Source of the DNA: Vogesella margarita
GTDB lineage: Bacteria > Pseudomonadota > Gammaproteobacteria > Burkholderiales > Chromobacteriaceae
DNA: 64,000 bases
Assembly: GCF_028548475.1 (NCBI RefSeq)
Contig: NZ_JAQQLE010000012.1
Location: 1 to 64,000, forward strand
Reading direction: 5' to 3'
Part shown: positions 63,402-64,000 of the stretch, piece by piece
Layout of the letters: each line of letters opens with the position of its first letter
Numbering within the stretch: position 1 is the first letter of the stretch
Position numbers and translations under genes: made by a program
The notes under the pieces: model-generated
Seen by the model: only the letters and a program-made list of their open reading frames with translations
Database searches by the model: none
What the model was told of the DNA's origin: nothing

Positions 63402-64000
63402 TTAACGGCTGAGTAGCACCGCTAATGCCTCATCCAATGCTGTGACCGATTCGACTATTGTGCGCACAGTGGTGCGGTCGAACTCATGGTCTCGTTGGGA
63501 GTCGTGCACACCACTGTTGAGATAGCCCCATTCGATGCTTCCAGCGCCGATACCGAGGAGACGTGTCAATCCGGCGACGACATCTGGTGCGCCGGTGTGC
63601 TGTGCAGCGACGCGATCAACGGCTGACCGTAACTTAGTACATTTGTTATTGAGCTCCCATGGTGAGCGCGGTCCGCTTAGCTTGAGCTCGAGGCGTCCAT
63701 CCGTACGCCGGCCCAGCCAGGTCCAGAGGCGGTCCGTCAGGCTCTCCAGTGCGGGCCGCGCTTGGCGCAACGCCTCGCGCTTCTCATCGGCTGCCAATGC
63801 CTGCTGGGCCAGCAGAACGTAGTTCTTAGTCGGCGGGTCGCTATCGACGCGGAGCTCGTGTTCGCCTTGATGCGGTAGAAACTTGTAGCGCTTGATGACC
63901 GCGGCACGCCGCGTGCCCAGCTCCTGCTGGATGCGATGCAAGAACTCTTCAGCGTGCGAAGTTAGGATGATTTGCTTGCCGTCCAGCAGACCATCCTCGA
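63402..64000 (-). CDS. SMC/AAA-type ATPase, C-terminal part (runs off the window)
   Basis: The last ~198 residues of a minus-strand protein whose start lies beyond 64000. The reading frame is open to the window end. The first visible residues, DGKQIILTSHAEEFLHRIQQ, are the D-loop/H-loop end of an ABC/SMC-type ATPase head (the switch His in LTSHAEEF), of the kind found in OLD, RecF and many defence ATPases. The tail (RLWTWLGRRTDGRLELKLSG to ALAVLLSR) is a helical family-specific domain I do not recognise. The gene runs towards the trio, so it is convergent with it and may be cargo. Walker A is outside the window. Confidence 0.7.
   Translation of the reverse strand, partial: EDGLLDGKQIILTSHAEEFLHRIQQELGTRRAAVIKRYKFLPHQGEHELRVDSDPPTKNYVLLAQQALAADEKREALRQARPALESLTDRLWTWLGRRTDGRLELKLSGPRSPWELNNKCTKLRSAVDRVAAQHTGAPDVVAGLTRLLGIGAGSIEWGYLNSGVHDSQRDHEFDRTTVRTIVESVTALDEALAVLLSR

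Overview
The window is high-GC chromosomal DNA from a betaproteobacterium. The gene content and protein character fit the order Neisseriales, most likely Chromobacteriaceae and possibly Vogesella-like; the genus is a guess from memory of families, not from a search. Most of the window is ordinary core metabolism with short spacers and many bidirectional rho-independent terminators. No tRNA, rRNA or CRISPR array was seen.

Layout. 0-1.2 kb: the end of an IS3-family element that has removed the start of a vWA-domain gene, which also carries a frameshift. 1.2-8 kb: a TPR protein, an amino-acid-type solute-binding protein, aconitase B with a divergent LysR regulator, and a double-receiver response regulator. 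8-14 kb: tartronate semialdehyde reductase and hydroxypyruvate isomerase, an RhlE-type helicase, and a GAF/PAS/GGDEF diguanylate cyclase. 13.4-17.7 kb (minus strand): ribE-ribBA-ribH-nusB, then thiL-pgpA. 17.9-21 kb: prfC, a MscS-like channel, a TetR regulator. 21-27.5 kb: fruR divergent from fruBKA, with two matching operator-like boxes, one over the fruB promoter. 27.8-35.5 kb: folE-BLUF, a 56-residue small protein, dsbB, a patatin, pmbA, darP-mog-yheT-trpC. 35.7-38 kb: a KfrA-like coiled-coil protein divergent from a tyrosine recombinase. 38-42.8 kb: a BMP-type nucleoside ABC transporter. 43-49.7 kb: pncC, pgi, orn, an M48 protease, phhB, rsgA, phaB, msrC. 49.7-57.9 kb: a second KfrA-like protein, moaA, carbonic anhydrase, mobA-moaE-moaD-mobB, moaC and narXL, so molybdenum cofactor synthesis lies beside nitrate sensing.

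58.2-64 kb is foreign and lower in GC. Three translationally coupled genes match, by length, order and motifs, the gamma-mobile-trio (GmtY-GmtZ-GmtX). They interrupt sbp (periplasmic sulfate-binding protein) after about 49 codons. Beyond them lie a decayed CusF-like copper-binding domain and the 3' end of a convergent SMC/AAA-type ATPase that may be defence cargo. The right end of the element is outside the window.

The most striking signal is dispersed rather than a gene. The 13-mer TGCGGCCAAC(C/G)TT occurs exactly 24 times, on both strands, between 1.2 and 54.5 kb. It lies inside genes in more than one reading frame and in spacers, and twice it forms inverted pairs that make up terminator stems. 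It is absent from the mobile element. This is how DNA uptake sequences behave in Neisseriaceae, but the motif is different from the Neisseria one. I propose it as a DNA-uptake-type signal for this lineage.
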